From Carnobacterium mobile DSM 4848 (lineage in GTDB: Bacteria; Bacillota; Bacilli; Lactobacillales; Carnobacteriaceae), in assembly GCF_000744825.1 (NCBI RefSeq), contig NZ_JQMR01000001.1, forward strand, positions 1,597,501 through 1,661,500: a stretch of DNA of 64,000 nucleotides, read 5' to 3'. Of the stretch, positions 1 through 8,834 are shown in pieces. Below the pieces are notes generated by a model, which worked only from the letters and a program-made list of their open reading frames with translations, was not told the origin of the DNA and did not search any database. The position numbers and the translations under genes were made by a program. Every line of letters begins with the position of its first letter. Within the stretch, counting starts at the first letter, position 1.

Positions 1-102
1 AATACCGCGTTCACGCAAATGCTCCATTTTTTCTCGGCGTACTTGTAACTGATCATTCATTTCTTCATGGTTTTCTACTTCATGTGTATCTTCGCGACTC
101 AT
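1..102 (-). CDS. lysS: Lysyl-tRNA synthetase, N-terminal fragment cut by window edge
   Basis: Only the first 34 codons are present; the gene continues beyond base 1. The translation begins MSREDTHEVE and runs into NDQLQVRREKMEHLRERGI, the typical start of class II lysyl-tRNA synthetases of Bacilli, which charge tRNA-Lys in the cytoplasm. The ATG at 102 has a GGAG ribosome site eight bases upstream. In Bacillus lysS lies beside the same cysK/hslO/ftsH block, which supports the call. Function comes from family and synteny, because no catalytic motif lies inside the window. Confidence 0.85.
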   Translation of the reverse strand, partial: MSREDTHEVENHEEMNDQLQVRREKMEHLRERGI

Positions 103-169
103 ATCTTCCGCTCCATTCTTTACTAGTTTCGGTTGTACACCTGTCTTCTTTAATAATGCCAAGAGCACG

Positions 170-237
170 CAAAAAAAGCAAGGAAATTAGAGAAGTTCTT
201 AGTCTTTCGCCTTCTCTAACTTACTTTCTTGCTTTTT
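170..237 (-). terminator. Hairpin with T-run, intrinsic-terminator-like, upstream of lysS
   Basis: Arms AAAAAGCAAG/CTTGCTTTTT and TTAGAGAAG/CTTCTCTAA form a two-part stem with an internal bulge, followed on the minus strand by a T-run. It ends either an upstream transcript or a short RNA between cysK and lysS. The 5' arm overlaps the end of a short open frame whose stop lies in the loop region. Confidence 0.55.
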
Positions 238-402
238 CAACAACTTAAGCTTCATGCACTTTAACTTTTTAGCTTCAGATTCTGCTGTCTCCACAACAAA
301 ACGATTCAGTAAATCAACGACAAATTTATACGATCCATTTTATCATAATTTATCATTCAGTAAAAGCATTTGATGAAAAAGCAAGTGGTTTTTTAGGAGA
401 CG

Positions 403-431
403 CTAAAAAAACTGGACGCACAGGTCCAGCT
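403..431 (-). terminator. Rho-independent terminator of cysK
   Basis: Reading the minus strand, CTGGAC and GTCCAG pair around a six-base loop and are followed by a T-run. It lies 16 bases past the cysK stop, so cysK is probably its own transcript. Confidence 0.8.
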
Positions 432-446
432 TCTTAGTTTATTTAA

Positions 447-1379
447 TTAGTCATCGCTTGGAAATAATGCAGTTGATAGGTAACGTTCTCCGTTATCAGG
501 AGCAACCGTCACAACTTTTTTTCCGGCACCTAATTTAACGGCAACTTCAATTGCACCTTTAATCGCTGCTCCTGAAGAAATTCCTACTAACAAACCTTCT
601 TTTGCAGCAACTTTCCGTGCCATTTCCATAGCGTCTTCACTAGATACTTGCAGCACTTCATCATATAGCAGTGTATCCAACACTTGCGGCACAAATCCTG
701 TTCCAATTCCTTGAATTTTGTGCGGGCTAGGAACACCTCCGCTTAACACAGGGGATTCAGCAGGTTCCAGCGCATAAATTTTCGTTGTTGGGTCAGCTTC
801 TTTTAACACTTGCCCTGCTCCGGTCAACGTTCCACCGGTTCCAACTGCTGAAACAAAAGCATCTGGCGCTACTCCGTTGAATGCATCCAGTATTTCTGGA
901 CCAGTGGTAGCTGCATGTACTGCTGGGTTAGCTAAATTTTCAAATTGCATAGGCATAAAATGGCCGGGTTGTGCGGCTATTTCTGTAGCCTTCTCAATCG
1001 ACGCTTTGATACCGTCTGCTCCTGGCGTCAATACCAATTCCGCACCATATGCTTTTAATAACTTGCGCCGCTCTATGCTCATTGTATCCGGCATCACTAA
1101 AATAGCTTTGTAACCTTTAGCGGCAGCGATCATCGCCAATCCTACACCTGTATTTCCGCTTGTCGGTTCAACAATCACATCTCCTGCTTTTAGTTTACCT
1201 TCTTGTTCTGCTACTTCAATCATATTTAACGCTATCCGGTCTTTGACACTGCCACCGATATTAGCAGATTCTAGTTTCACATAAACATCTGCTGCACCAG
1301 CCGGCACTACTTTATTAGATAATTTGATCAGCGGTGTTTCTCCAATTAATTCTGTAATACTATTGACTACTTTACCCAT
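447..1379 (-). CDS. cysK: Cysteine synthase A (O-acetylserine thiol-lyase)
   Basis: This cytoplasmic PLP enzyme makes L-cysteine from O-acetylserine and sulfide. At 310 aa it has the usual CysK length. The PLP lysine is K46 in IGGSVKDR, where many homologues have NPGGSVKDR. The substrate loop TSGNTG and the phosphate-cup motif GTGGTLTG are both present, and SSGAA is near the C-terminus. The ATG at 1379 has an AGGGGG ribosome site eight bases upstream. It is monocistronic by its own promoter and terminator and lies between hslO and lysS as in Bacillus. A CysM-type enzyme is possible but the motifs favour CysK. Confidence 0.93.
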   Translation of the reverse strand: MGKVVNSITELIGETPLIKLSNKVVPAGAADVYVKLESANIGGSVKDRIALNMIEVAEQEGKLKAGDVIVEPTSGNTGVGLAMIAAAKGYKAILVMPDTMSIERRKLLKAYGAELVLTPGADGIKASIEKATEIAAQPGHFMPMQFENLANPAVHAATTGPEILDAFNGVAPDAFVSAVGTGGTLTGAGQVLKEADPTTKIYALEPAESPVLSGGVPSPHKIQGIGTGFVPQVLDTLLYDEVLQVSSEDAMEMARKVAAKEGLLVGISSGAAIKGAIEVAVKLGAGKKVVTVAPDNGERYLSTALFPSDD

Positions 1380-1414
1380 ATATAAACCCCCTAGAAGTTT
1401 TATCTGACAAGTTA

Positions 1415-1443
1415 ATTCTAGTGTTTATCGCTTTCGATAGCAA
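1415..1443 (-). promoter_or_regulatory. Sigma-A promoter of cysK
   Basis: On the minus strand a -35 box TTGCTA at 1443-1438 is separated by 17 bases from a -10 box TAGAAT at 1420-1415, about 35 bases before the cysK start. No T-box or S-box was seen in the leader. Confidence 0.65.
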
Positions 1444-1477
1444 GCGTTAACCTCTTCCTTTTTGTAATTAAGAAAGA

Positions 1478-1496
1478 ACAAAGCTCACTGCTTTGT
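1478..1496 (-). terminator. Small hairpin with T-rich tail upstream of the cysK promoter
   Basis: ACAAAGC and GCTTTGT pair around AGTGA and are followed on the minus strand by TTCTTTCTT. It lies upstream of the predicted cysK promoter, so it more likely ends read-through than attenuates cysK. Confidence 0.4.
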
Positions 1497-1554
1497 CCAA
1501 ATCATTCAACCTATTTCTTTGGTTGCTAATTAGACTTAATGTTTATGGCATTTG

Positions 1555-1700
1555 TGGAACTAGCTGAAAAGCTAATTATCAGCATCATTTGTCCGCTAGA
1601 CGACTTCTAGCTAACGGTTTCACCTCTTTTTTCTACCTTTTGTCTGTTAGGATTTCTGCCAAATTTGCAGATAGTCCAAGCATTGACCCAATTCCCACAC
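1555..1700. repeat. Copy of the dispersed GCTAG repeat (two units about 51 bp apart)
   Basis: GTCCGCTAG at 1591 and GTCTGTTAG at 1642 are 51 bases apart and match the core of the 52-bp tandem repeat at 46.2 kb. The flank CTGAAAAGCTAATTATC at 1563 resembles CTGAAAAGCTCATTATC next to the 46.2 kb array. The rest of the 460-base hslO-cysK gap holds only the hslO terminator, the hairpin and the cysK promoter. Confidence 0.5.
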
Positions 1701-1763
1701 TCAACAAGTTTCTACATATATAGGAAGATTCCTTTCTGTACAAGCAGGATCTGTTTGATATAA

Positions 1764-1806
1764 AAAAATACGTATCTTCATCTTATATAATGAAGATACG
1801 TATTTT
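1764..1806 (-). terminator. Terminator of hslO, perfect long stem, usable in both directions
   Basis: AAATACGTATCTTCAT pairs perfectly with its reverse complement around a short loop, with A/T runs on both sides. It lies 36 bases past the hslO stop. Confidence 0.85.
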
Positions 1807-1841
1807 CTAATTAATTTAAATTCTTAATTTATTGATCATAT

Positions 1842-2723
1842 TTAGTTGGTAGCGTCTGCTTTTAATGCTTCTAAATCTGCTACGTCATAATGATAGTGAT
1901 TTCCACAAAAATGACAACTTGCTTCTGCTCCTTGGTCTTCTATGATCATGTCGTCTATTTCTTTTGTCCCTAAAGCAATGATCGCCCGTGAAAAACGTTC
2001 TTTAGAGCAGTCACATTTGAACGTAATCGGTAATTGCTCTAAAACTTTCGCATTATCTTTACCCATTAAACGTTCTAAGATATCTTCAGGAGTAGCGCCT
2101 TCTTCCATTAATTGAGAAATCATCGGGATAGTAGCTAACCGATTTTCCAATGCTGTAATGGTTTCATCTGTTGCGCCCGGCATAACTTGAATCATAAATC
2201 CTCCTGCTGCTTTAATGGAATCGTCTGTATCAACTAAGACACTTAACCCGATTGCAGAAGGTGTTTGTTCAGAATTCGCCATATAGTATGTGAAATCTTC
2301 TCCCAGTTCTCCGCTGACTAAAGGAACTTGTCCAGAGAAAGCTTCTTTCATACCTAAATCTTTCGTAACCGTCAATGAGCCTTCTGTTCCTACAGCTCCA
2401 CGAACATCTAGTTTTCCAAATTTGTTTAACGGCAAACTTATTTTCGGATTAGCAATATATCCTTTTACTTCCCCTTTTCCGTTACTGTCCACGATAATAT
2501 GTCCAGCAGGTCCGTTTCCTTCAACTTTTACTGTCATTTTTTCCTCGCCTTTAAGCGTAGCTCCCAACAGTAAAGCTCCGATCATTGTTCGGCCTAGTGC
2601 TGCCGAAGCGGCACTCCATGTTTCATGTCTGCGTTGTGCTTCTGCAACCGTTTGGGTAGCGTCAACAACATAAACTCTCACTTGACCATCATAGCCCAAG
2701 CTTTTCAATAAATAATCTGACAT
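1842..2723 (-). CDS. hslO: Redox-regulated holdase chaperone Hsp33
   Basis: Hsp33 is a cytoplasmic ATP-independent chaperone switched on by oxidation, which protects unfolding proteins under oxidative stress. The C-terminal zinc switch is complete: C237 and C239 in FKCDCSKERF, and C270 and C273 in CHFCG. The N-terminal part SLGYDGQVRVYVVDAT fits the family. I placed the start at ATG 2723 (MSDYLLKSLG) because AAAGGAG precedes it at good spacing; a longer in-frame start ten codons upstream has no ribosome site. The length of 293 aa is normal. It follows ftsH, as in Bacillus, with terminators on both sides. Confidence 0.93.
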   Translation of the reverse strand: MSDYLLKSLGYDGQVRVYVVDATQTVAEAQRRHETWSAASAALGRTMIGALLLGATLKGEEKMTVKVEGNGPAGHIIVDSNGKGEVKGYIANPKISLPLNKFGKLDVRGAVGTEGSLTVTKDLGMKEAFSGQVPLVSGELGEDFTYYMANSEQTPSAIGLSVLVDTDDSIKAAGGFMIQVMPGATDETITALENRLATIPMISQLMEEGATPEDILERLMGKDNAKVLEQLPITFKCDCSKERFSRAIIALGTKEIDDMIIEDQGAEASCHFCGNHYHYDVADLEALKADATN

Positions 2724-2821
2724 TTTTTTATCTCCTTTAATAGTGGTTTTCATTACTGCAACTTTAAAGTAATTTAGCGTTAAAGTAAAGAACGCTCATT
2801 TATGCAGTAATTTTTCAGTAC

Positions 2822-2858
2822 AAAAGAGGGACACACACAAGGTGTAATCCCTCTTTTA
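2822..2858 (-). terminator. Terminator of ftsH
   Basis: AAAAGAGGGA and TCCCTCTTTT pair around a loop with further ACAC/GTGT pairing, and a T-run follows on the minus strand. It starts 20 bases past the ftsH stop. Confidence 0.8.
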
Positions 2859-2878
2859 CTTTTTTATTTGCTTAAGAA

Positions 2879-4999
2879 TTAGCGATTTTCATCTTGATTT
2901 TCATCTTTTAATTCTTTTTTTACTTCTTCCACAAGTTTTTCTGCATCTTCTTGTGTTTCATGCTTTTTAGCTTCTTCTTGGGCTTTTTCTTTCTTTAAAT
3001 GCTCAGCTTCTTTAGCTTCTCTTGCACGTTTAGCTTCTTCAAATGATGCACCTTCTGTTTCACGAGGGTAGTCAGTATTTGAAGCCTCTCCCGTTACAGG
3101 CATTTCACCCGTTTCGAATAAGCTCTTAATGGTTTTTTCATCTAGTGTTTCTAGTTCCAGTAATTTATCAGCAATCAATTTATGCTGTTCTCTGTGTTCT
3201 TCTAAAATATGACGTGCTTCATCGTGAGCTTCCACAATAATACGGCGTACTTCTTGGTCGATTTCAAAAGCAATTTGTTCAGAATAAGCTTTTGTTTGAC
3301 CATAATCACGGCCAACAAATACTTGGCTATTGCCTTCGTATTGAACCGGACCTAATTTTTCACTCATTCCGTATTCAGTAACCATACTTCTAGCTAACGC
3401 TGTTGCTTGTTGGAAGTCATTGCTGGCTCCTGAAGATTGTGAGTCAAAAATCATTTCTTCTGCTACACGCCCTCCCAGCAGTCCTACAATTTGTTCAAAC
3501 ATTTCTTTTTTAGTCATTAAGAAGCGGTCTTCTTTTGGAAGCATAATAGCATAACCGCCCGCACGTCCACGAGGAACAATCGTAACTTTGTGAACTACTC
3601 GCGCATCGCTTAAGACCATTCCCACAATCGTGTGACCTGCCTCATGATAAGCGACCATTGCGCGTTCCACTTTGCTGATTACTCGATTTTTCTTAGCCGG
3701 ACCTGCAATTACACGGTCTTGGGCTTCGTCTAAGTCAAGTGCATCGATGGTTTTCTTATTACGACGAGCTGCCACTAAAGCTGCTTCGTTTAATAAGTTT
3801 TCCAAATCAGCCCCAGAAAATCCTGGTGTTTGAGTTGCGACTACTTTTAAGTCAACATCTTTGCTGATTGGTTTGTTTTTAGCGTGTACTTTCAAGATGG
3901 CTTCACGGCCTTTGACGTCTGGACGACCTACAAGAATTTGACGGTCAAAACGTCCTGGACGAAGCAACGCTGGGTCTAATACGTCTGAACGGTTAGTTGC
4001 CGCAATGACAATGACGCCTTCATTTCCGGTAAAACCATCCAGTTCAACTAGTAATTGGTTTAAAGTTTGTTCACGTTCATCATGTCCGCCGCCCATGCCT
4101 GCGCCACGTTGACGACCAACAGCATCGATTTCATCAATAAAGATAATAGACGGAGCAGCTTTTTTCGCGTTTTCAAATAAATCACGTACTCGGCTTGCAC
4201 CGACCCCAACGAACATTTCAACAAAGTCAGATCCTGAGATCGAGAAGAACGGAACTCCTGCTTCACCGGCTACAGCTTTAGCAAGTAACGTTTTACCTGT
4301 ACCTGGAGGTCCTTCTAATAGAACACCTGCTGGGATGCGTGCACCTAATTCAGCAAAACGTCTTGGGTCCTTCAGGAATTCAACAACTTCTACCAGTTCT
4401 TCTTTTTCTTCATCTGCACCTGCAACGTCAGAAAAACGAACTTTGTTTGCTTTATTATCTGCTTCTTTGGCTTTTGATTTGCCAAAGTTCATTACGCCAC
4501 GGCCGCCTTGTCCGCCTCCGCCTTGTCCACTTTGACCCATCATCATATAGATGAAAAAGACAAAAATAACTAACGGCAACACAGAAACTAAGAGCGTTAC
4601 CCAAATTCCAGAAGATTCTTCTGGCAGTGGGGCCATTTCAATTTTATTTTCTTTAGCAAGAGCGTCAATTTCACTAACGGTCGAATCGTTTTGTAAAACT
4701 GCGGATGTAAATTTAGTACTGGTTGTTTCAGTTGAACCAAAAATATTAATACTTGAATCAGAACCTTTTTTCAAAGGTTGAGCTTTACGGTATTCTCCGG
4801 TAATTTTATAAACTCCCGCGTTGGGTTGGATCGTAAATTTTTTAACTTGATTGGCTTCTAATTGTGAGACGAATTCACTAGCTGGTATTTCAGTACTTTG
4901 TTCACCGGATGAGCCGCCTGTTGCCCAAGTCACTATTCCGATAATTCCTAGAAATACGATTGCATAGAAGAAACCGTTTTTTAAGAGTCCTTTTTTCAT
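2879..4999 (-). CDS. ftsH: ATP-dependent zinc metalloprotease FtsH
   Basis: FtsH is a membrane-bound hexameric AAA+ protease that degrades misfolded membrane proteins and regulatory substrates. Two transmembrane helices lie at about 9-28 and 132-154, with an extracytoplasmic segment between them. Walker A GPPGTGKT is at 230-237, Walker B IIFIDEID at 285-292, the arginine-bearing second region of homology near 332-353, and the zinc site HEAGH at 452-456. The tail after about 640 is highly charged with a likely coiled coil. Start ATG 4999 was chosen over a longer frame because AAGGAGG stands just before it. The length is 706 aa. It follows hpt as in Bacillus and has its own promoter. Confidence 0.97.
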   Translation of the reverse strand: MKKGLLKNGFFYAIVFLGIIGIVTWATGGSSGEQSTEIPASEFVSQLEANQVKKFTIQPNAGVYKITGEYRKAQPLKKGSDSSINIFGSTETTSTKFTSAVLQNDSTVSEIDALAKENKIEMAPLPEESSGIWVTLLVSVLPLVIFVFFIYMMMGQSGQGGGGQGGRGVMNFGKSKAKEADNKANKVRFSDVAGADEEKEELVEVVEFLKDPRRFAELGARIPAGVLLEGPPGTGKTLLAKAVAGEAGVPFFSISGSDFVEMFVGVGASRVRDLFENAKKAAPSIIFIDEIDAVGRQRGAGMGGGHDEREQTLNQLLVELDGFTGNEGVIVIAATNRSDVLDPALLRPGRFDRQILVGRPDVKGREAILKVHAKNKPISKDVDLKVVATQTPGFSGADLENLLNEAALVAARRNKKTIDALDLDEAQDRVIAGPAKKNRVISKVERAMVAYHEAGHTIVGMVLSDARVVHKVTIVPRGRAGGYAIMLPKEDRFLMTKKEMFEQIVGLLGGRVAEEMIFDSQSSGASNDFQQATALARSMVTEYGMSEKLGPVQYEGNSQVFVGRDYGQTKAYSEQIAFEIDQEVRRIIVEAHDEARHILEEHREQHKLIADKLLELETLDEKTIKSLFETGEMPVTGEASNTDYPRETEGASFEEAKRAREAKEAEHLKKEKAQEEAKKHETQEDAEKLVEEVKKELKDENQDENR

Positions 5000-5071
5000 T
5001 GTCGCCCTCCTTCTACAAATAAACATTTATAGTTTTCCTGTTTTTTAGTTTAAACTCATTAAATCTATTTT

Positions 5072-5100
5072 ATCATACCACATTTGACCATCATTGACCA
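5072..5100 (-). promoter_or_regulatory. Sigma-A promoter of ftsH
   Basis: TGGTCA (5100-5095), 17 bases, then TATGAT (5077-5072) on the minus strand in the hpt-ftsH gap. The start codon is about 70 bases downstream. Confidence 0.55.
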
Positions 5101-5107
5101 TTTATTT

Positions 5108-5644
5108 CTATTGATAAATTTCGGGTTTTAAGATACCAATATACGGTAAGTTACGGTACCGTTCATCGTAATCTAATCCATAACCGACGACGAATTCATT
5201 TGGAACCAAGAACCCGACATAATCAGCTTTCATATCAACAACCCGGCCTTCTGGTTTATCAAGCAAGGTGACAATCTTGACGGATTTCGCTTTACGATAA
5301 CGGAACATATCCACTAAGTAAGATAAGGTCCGTCCACTGTCGATAATGTCTTCGACAATCAATAAATCTCGCCCCTCAACGTTAGTATCTAAATCTTTCA
5401 AGATTTTAACCTCTCCTGATGAAGTAATTCCGCCGCCATAGCTTGAAACATCCATAAAATCCATTTCAAGATAAATATCCATTTCTTTCACTAAATCAGA
5501 TAAGAAAGGTGTGGCGCCTTTTAGTATGCCTACCACTAATGGATTCTTTTCTTTGTAATCAGCTGATAACTGCTGACCTAATTCGTGCGTTTTTTGAGCC
5601 AGTTCCTCTCTGGAAAAAAGCACCTGTTCAATATCATTTTGCAT
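5108..5644 (-). CDS. hpt: Hypoxanthine-guanine phosphoribosyltransferase
   Basis: This purine salvage enzyme transfers phosphoribosyl from PRPP to hypoxanthine or guanine to give IMP or GMP. The PRPP loop [10 protein letters not shown] is at 98-107, and the LKGATPF pyrophosphate loop is near 41-47. At 178 aa it is the usual size. It starts 18 bases after the tilS stop with GAGGGAG upstream of the ATG, so tilS and hpt are one transcript, the conserved tilS-hpt-ftsH arrangement. Confidence 0.95.
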   Translation of the reverse strand: MQNDIEQVLFSREELAQKTHELGQQLSADYKEKNPLVVGILKGATPFLSDLVKEMDIYLEMDFMDVSSYGGGITSSGEVKILKDLDTNVEGRDLLIVEDIIDSGRTLSYLVDMFRYRKAKSVKIVTLLDKPEGRVVDMKADYVGFLVPNEFVVGYGLDYDERYRNLPYIGILKPEIYQ

Positions 5645-5662
5645 AATTGTATGTTCTCCCTC

Positions 5663-7072
5663 TCAATACGTTCTCTTTTCTTTTTGGTAGATGAGTATGT
5701 ATTGTATTTTATCAGTTTCACGTTCAATAGACAATCTAGATTCCTTATATTCTACTAACCAAATGATTTCATTTGTAGAATCGGTTATTACATAGGCTTT
5801 ATTTCGTTTTTCTATAGGAACTTTTTGATCAATTAAAATGGATTTGACCTTCTTGCTGCCCGTATTCATTCCTTTTAATGTCATTCGGTCTCCCGGTTTG
5901 CGGTGTCTGATCGTTAAAGGCAGCTTTACTTCTGCCGGATCCAGCCATATATAGTAATCTTCTGGAAGAACAGGCTGTTCAAAAGTTGCTGCTTCAAACA
6001 AACCGATTCGGTCTCCCTTCTCTAAGGCGACCCACTGTCCTGGAAAAAGGTTTTGTTCAAGAAGTGCTGGAGTTACTGAGGATAAAACAGCTTTTTCAAA
6101 CCGTAACCGGTTATAGTTTCTTTTTGCTTTCCAACCGTCAGGCAAATCTAACTGTCCGTTTGGTTTAGAACCGGTCATTAAACTTATCAGTTCGTTTACT
6201 TGCTGTCTAAGGGATTCCATTGGATGGTTGTTATAGAGATCCAATAAGAGGTAGTTCAAAACTTGACGTTGTGTCTCAGCATCAAAAGAAAAAAATGGGG
6301 CTATCTCAAGTTCTAGAAAATCTGGTTCCTTTTTTACTACTAGTTGTTCACTTTTTTCTCGTACAACTTGATTGGCTAAAGACAGCACATCGGCTAAATC
6401 ATTTGAAAATTCTTTGAAATGAGCCAAAACTTGTTCGTTTTCTTTTTTTAATAGTGGAATAACCGTTTGCCGGTAGCGATTGCGGGTATAAGACAAACTA
6501 GTATTGGTCTCATCTTCAAAGTAAGTCACTCCATGCGCTTGGCTATACTCATACAAATCGGATTTAGCATAATCTAATAGCGGCCTCACTAATAAACCAG
6601 GGCCAAATGAGCGAACATGTTGAATCCCTGTCATGCCTTCCAGTTGCCCTCCGCGGACTAGCCGCATCAGAATGGTTTCCATTTGATCATCTGCATGATG
6701 CGCTGTTACCAAGTGAGTGGCTCGATGAATTTCCATCATTTCTTGAAAAAAAGCATAACGAAATGTTCGCGCCGCTGCCTCTACTCCAACTTTTGGGTGC
6801 TTCGCTACTTCCCAATCCCGCTGAAAAAAAGGAATGCTTTTTTCTAAACAATAATCCCTTAAAAAAAGTTCTTCTTGTTCAGAAGCTTGACGTAATTTAT
6901 GGTTGACGTGCACCACGCCAAACCAAGGTCTGACTGGATCGGGCAGCTGCTGAATTAAATCTACGAGCACCATGGAATCTACCCCGCCAGAAACTGCAAG
7001 CAACAGCCGGTCCGTCGGCTGCCAATGATGATGTTGCTGACAGCTCTTTAAAAAAGCAGAAAACAATTCCAT
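5663..7072 (-). CDS. tilS: tRNA(Ile)-lysidine synthetase
   Basis: TilS uses ATP to attach lysine to C34 of the AUA-reading tRNA-Ile, converting it to lysidine; it is essential in most bacteria. The PP-loop SGGVDS is at 28-33 after an LLLAV strand, with the HADDQMET segment further on. The C-terminal TilS domain carries RHRKPGDRMTLKGM. Start ATG 7072 (MELFSAF) was chosen because AAAGGAG stands eight bases upstream; an upstream GTG has no such site. The length is 469 aa. Confidence 0.95.
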   Translation of the reverse strand: MELFSAFLKSCQQHHHWQPTDRLLLAVSGGVDSMVLVDLIQQLPDPVRPWFGVVHVNHKLRQASEQEELFLRDYCLEKSIPFFQRDWEVAKHPKVGVEAAARTFRYAFFQEMMEIHRATHLVTAHHADDQMETILMRLVRGGQLEGMTGIQHVRSFGPGLLVRPLLDYAKSDLYEYSQAHGVTYFEDETNTSLSYTRNRYRQTVIPLLKKENEQVLAHFKEFSNDLADVLSLANQVVREKSEQLVVKKEPDFLELEIAPFFSFDAETQRQVLNYLLLDLYNNHPMESLRQQVNELISLMTGSKPNGQLDLPDGWKAKRNYNRLRFEKAVLSSVTPALLEQNLFPGQWVALEKGDRIGLFEAATFEQPVLPEDYYIWLDPAEVKLPLTIRHRKPGDRMTLKGMNTGSKKVKSILIDQKVPIEKRNKAYVITDSTNEIIWLVEYKESRLSIERETDKIQYILIYQKEKRTY

Positions 7073-7232
7073 TTGACTAACTCCTTTAGCAGCTTTTTTG
7101 ATCACCAAGTTTATTTTTACTTACTTTTTCTATTATAAAGAAAGAAACTTCATTTGTCGGTCATCTTTCCTTAAACTCACACACTTTCTTAATCGCTTTC
7201 TTAAATTAACCACCAGAAAGCAGGAAAAACAT

Positions 7233-7258
7233 AAAAAAGGATAAGTTTCCTTATCCTT
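7233..7258 (-). terminator. Terminator of the S1-domain gene
   Basis: AAGGATAAG and CTTATCCTT pair around a four-base loop, followed on the minus strand by a T-run, 11 bases past the stop. It separates the divIC-yabR unit from tilS-hpt. Confidence 0.8.
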
Positions 7259-7269
7259 GGACTTACTTT

Positions 7270-7755
7270 TTAATTACGTCGTCCACCACGGCCGCCGCGT
7301 TTTCCTTCAGTACTTCTTTTTAGCGTCGTTAAACGATCATCACTATCTTTCAAAAAGGATGACATTAATGAATCGAAATCATCTTTTTTAGGCTCTACAT
7401 TTTTTGATCCACGATTACTTCGTTGATTTTGATAGCCGCCACTACGAGGAGCTCCGCCTTCGCGACGTCCTTGATAGCTGCTAGTTTTTTCTTGAGTATT
7501 TGAAGCAGTTTCAATTGGCTTATCTACTGCACGTCTAATAGAAAGACCGATTTTCCCGTCATCTCCAATAGACATCACTTTTACAGTGACAGTTTCCCCA
7601 ACTTTTAACACATCTTTGATATCTTTGATAAAACTATCGGATACCTCACTAATATGAACTAATCCGGTTTTTCTATCTCCTAGGTCGATGAATGCACCGA
7701 AATTTGTAATACCTGATACTGTTCCTGAAACTTTATTTCCCACTTCAATTGACAT
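7270..7755 (-). CDS. yabR: S1-domain RNA-binding protein, YabR/GSP13 type
   Basis: This cytoplasmic protein of 161 aa has one S1 domain (about residues 1-72: VGNKVSGTVSGITNFGAFIDL through GLSIRRA). A basic low-complexity tail rich in G, R and S ends in RGGRGGRRN. Such proteins bind RNA and associate with ribosomes; the exact role is unsettled. Start ATG 7755 (MSIEVGNKVSG) follows AAGGAGG by about 12 bases, slightly long, but an extra 32 upstream codons do not belong to the domain. It is downstream of divIC as in Bacillus. Confidence 0.85.
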   Translation of the reverse strand: MSIEVGNKVSGTVSGITNFGAFIDLGDRKTGLVHISEVSDSFIKDIKDVLKVGETVTVKVMSIGDDGKIGLSIRRAVDKPIETASNTQEKTSSYQGRREGGAPRSGGYQNQRSNRGSKNVEPKKDDFDSLMSSFLKDSDDRLTTLKRSTEGKRGGRGGRRN

Positions 7756-7903
7756 ATAAAATTGTTTCCTCCTTAAAACTTGTAACCTTATTATAGCATG
7801 GTATTCGGCTACTTCAAAGAAATTATCATTAATTATTTTTTTCTTTGACAAAAAACACTTTTTTAAGCTTTATAAGGAAATTTTTCTTATGGTTTCAGTA
7901 TAT

Positions 7904-8335
7904 TTAGTCATCTTTTTCAGTCGTTTCTGCTTTTTCTTTTGTTTTTTCAATCACCTTAGCTGCATTATCTTCTGGCAGACTAAAAATAATCTCATTGTCT
8001 TTAGATAAGTAATATTGGCTGCGGGCTAATTTAGCTACGTAATTTTCATCTTCTAAACGTTTGATTTGCATATTTAATTGTTCTTGATTGTTTTCAGTTT
8101 TTTTCAAAACCACTTCTGCTTGTTGTCTTTCCTTTTCCATTTTTGAAATGGATTGTGTGCTATTCCATATTCTCAGTGACAATACGATGATAAACAGACT
8201 GCCTATCAGCAAGATAACAGAAATTCTTCTGCGCACTTTCCGCTTTTGTTTGCGTTCCCGGTGTGCTTGAAGGGTTTTGGCTTGGGTATAGTCGTTTTTT
8301 AATTGTGCAACATTTGTCGGCTCTTTTTTCTTCAT
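7904..8335 (-). CDS. divIC: Septum formation initiator DivIC (FtsB family)
   Basis: DivIC is a bitopic division protein that forms a complex with FtsL and DivIB at the septum. It has a short basic cytoplasmic N-terminus with KQKRKVRRR near 29-37, one transmembrane helix at about 38-55, a coiled coil (about 60-100) and the LARSQYYLSKDNEIIF motif typical of the family. The length of 143 aa is normal. It sits directly before yabR, as in Bacillus, and is the first gene after its own promoter. Confidence 0.92.
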   Translation of the reverse strand: MKKKEPTNVAQLKNDYTQAKTLQAHRERKQKRKVRRRISVILLIGSLFIIVLSLRIWNSTQSISKMEKERQQAEVVLKKTENNQEQLNMQIKRLEDENYVAKLARSQYYLSKDNEIIFSLPEDNAAKVIEKTKEKAETTEKDD

Positions 8336-8372
8336 AAACGTCCCATCCTTTTGCTACTGCATTTCTAAACCA

Positions 8373-8402
8373 ATTATAGCAAGAAAGCGGATGCGTTGTC
8401 TA
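8373..8402 (-). promoter_or_regulatory. Sigma-A promoter of divIC
   Basis: On the minus strand TAGACA (8402-8397), 18 bases, then TATAAT (8378-8373), about 38 bases before the divIC start. Confidence 0.65.
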
Positions 8403-8542
8403 ATACTATTCGGATAAAAACTGGAATACACATATTTTTTTAAGCACTTATTCTTTATTATGTACTAAGTCAGGGGGATATTAATTATATCAACAGCATC
8501 TAAATTAATATCTTAATAGTTTGAGAGGACAAAACTTATACT

Positions 8543-8571
8543 TTGCGTGTGTCATCAATTATTGCTATACT
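8543..8571 (+). promoter_or_regulatory. Sigma-A promoter of the ABC-F leader and gene
   Basis: TTGCGT at 8543-8548, 17 bases, TATACT at 8566-8571. The predicted start near 8578 leaves a leader of about 255 bases before the ABC-F start codon. Confidence 0.75.
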
Positions 8572-8601
8572 ATGCCTACTAAATCGAAAGGTTGTGCCTA
8601 A

Positions 8602-8616
8602 ATGTACACTATCTAA
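8602..8616 (+). CDS. Four-codon leader peptide MYTI of the ABC-F attenuator
   Basis: ATG TAC ACT ATC TAA follows GAAAGG by ten bases, close to the predicted transcript start. Short leader peptides whose stalled translation opens the downstream gene are known for ABC-F and Erm resistance genes, for example MYLIFM of msrD. The assignment here is inference from position and form. Confidence 0.5.
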   Translation: MYTI

Positions 8617-8632
8617 AACAATCGTAATTGAA

Positions 8633-8818
8633 GAAGAAACGGTTTCTGCTTAATTAGCAGGTTTCTTTGCGACGGTTTTTTTAGATACATCATTTAAACA
8701 ACTTTCGAAACTGAATTGGCATACTGTATAAAAATTGGAGTATGCCGCTCTTCTACCTGTTTATTTGAATTGATCTGACCGTCGCAGAAACTTGCTGGCG
8801 GTCAGTTTTATTTTATTA
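8633..8818 (+). promoter_or_regulatory. Transcription attenuator with alternative hairpins before the ABC-F gene
   Basis: Three mutually exclusive pairings can be drawn. AAGAAAC (8634-8640) plus CTGC pair with GCAG plus GTTTCTT (8657-8667). The 8657-8676 segment, containing TGCGACGG, is instead complementary to 8777-8796, containing CCGTCGCA. Segment 8775-8783 pairs with 8797-8805 (CTGACCG/CGGTCAG) as a terminator followed by TTTTATTTTA. The gene's own ribosome site AGGAGG follows at once. Stalling on the leader peptide would free 8657-8676 to break the terminator. Confidence 0.7.
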
Positions 8819-8834
8819 GATAGGAGGAATTTTT

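Noticed and set aside
1380-1450. Riboswitch (S-box or cysteine T-box) upstream of cysK
   Set aside because: No T-box core, specifier stem or SAM-binding motif could be found; an ordinary promoter accounts for the leader.
8572-8601. Nine-codon ORF MPTKSKGCA as the ABC-F leader peptide
   Set aside because: Its ATG overlaps the -10 box and would lie before the predicted transcript start; the downstream MYTI frame has a ribosome site.
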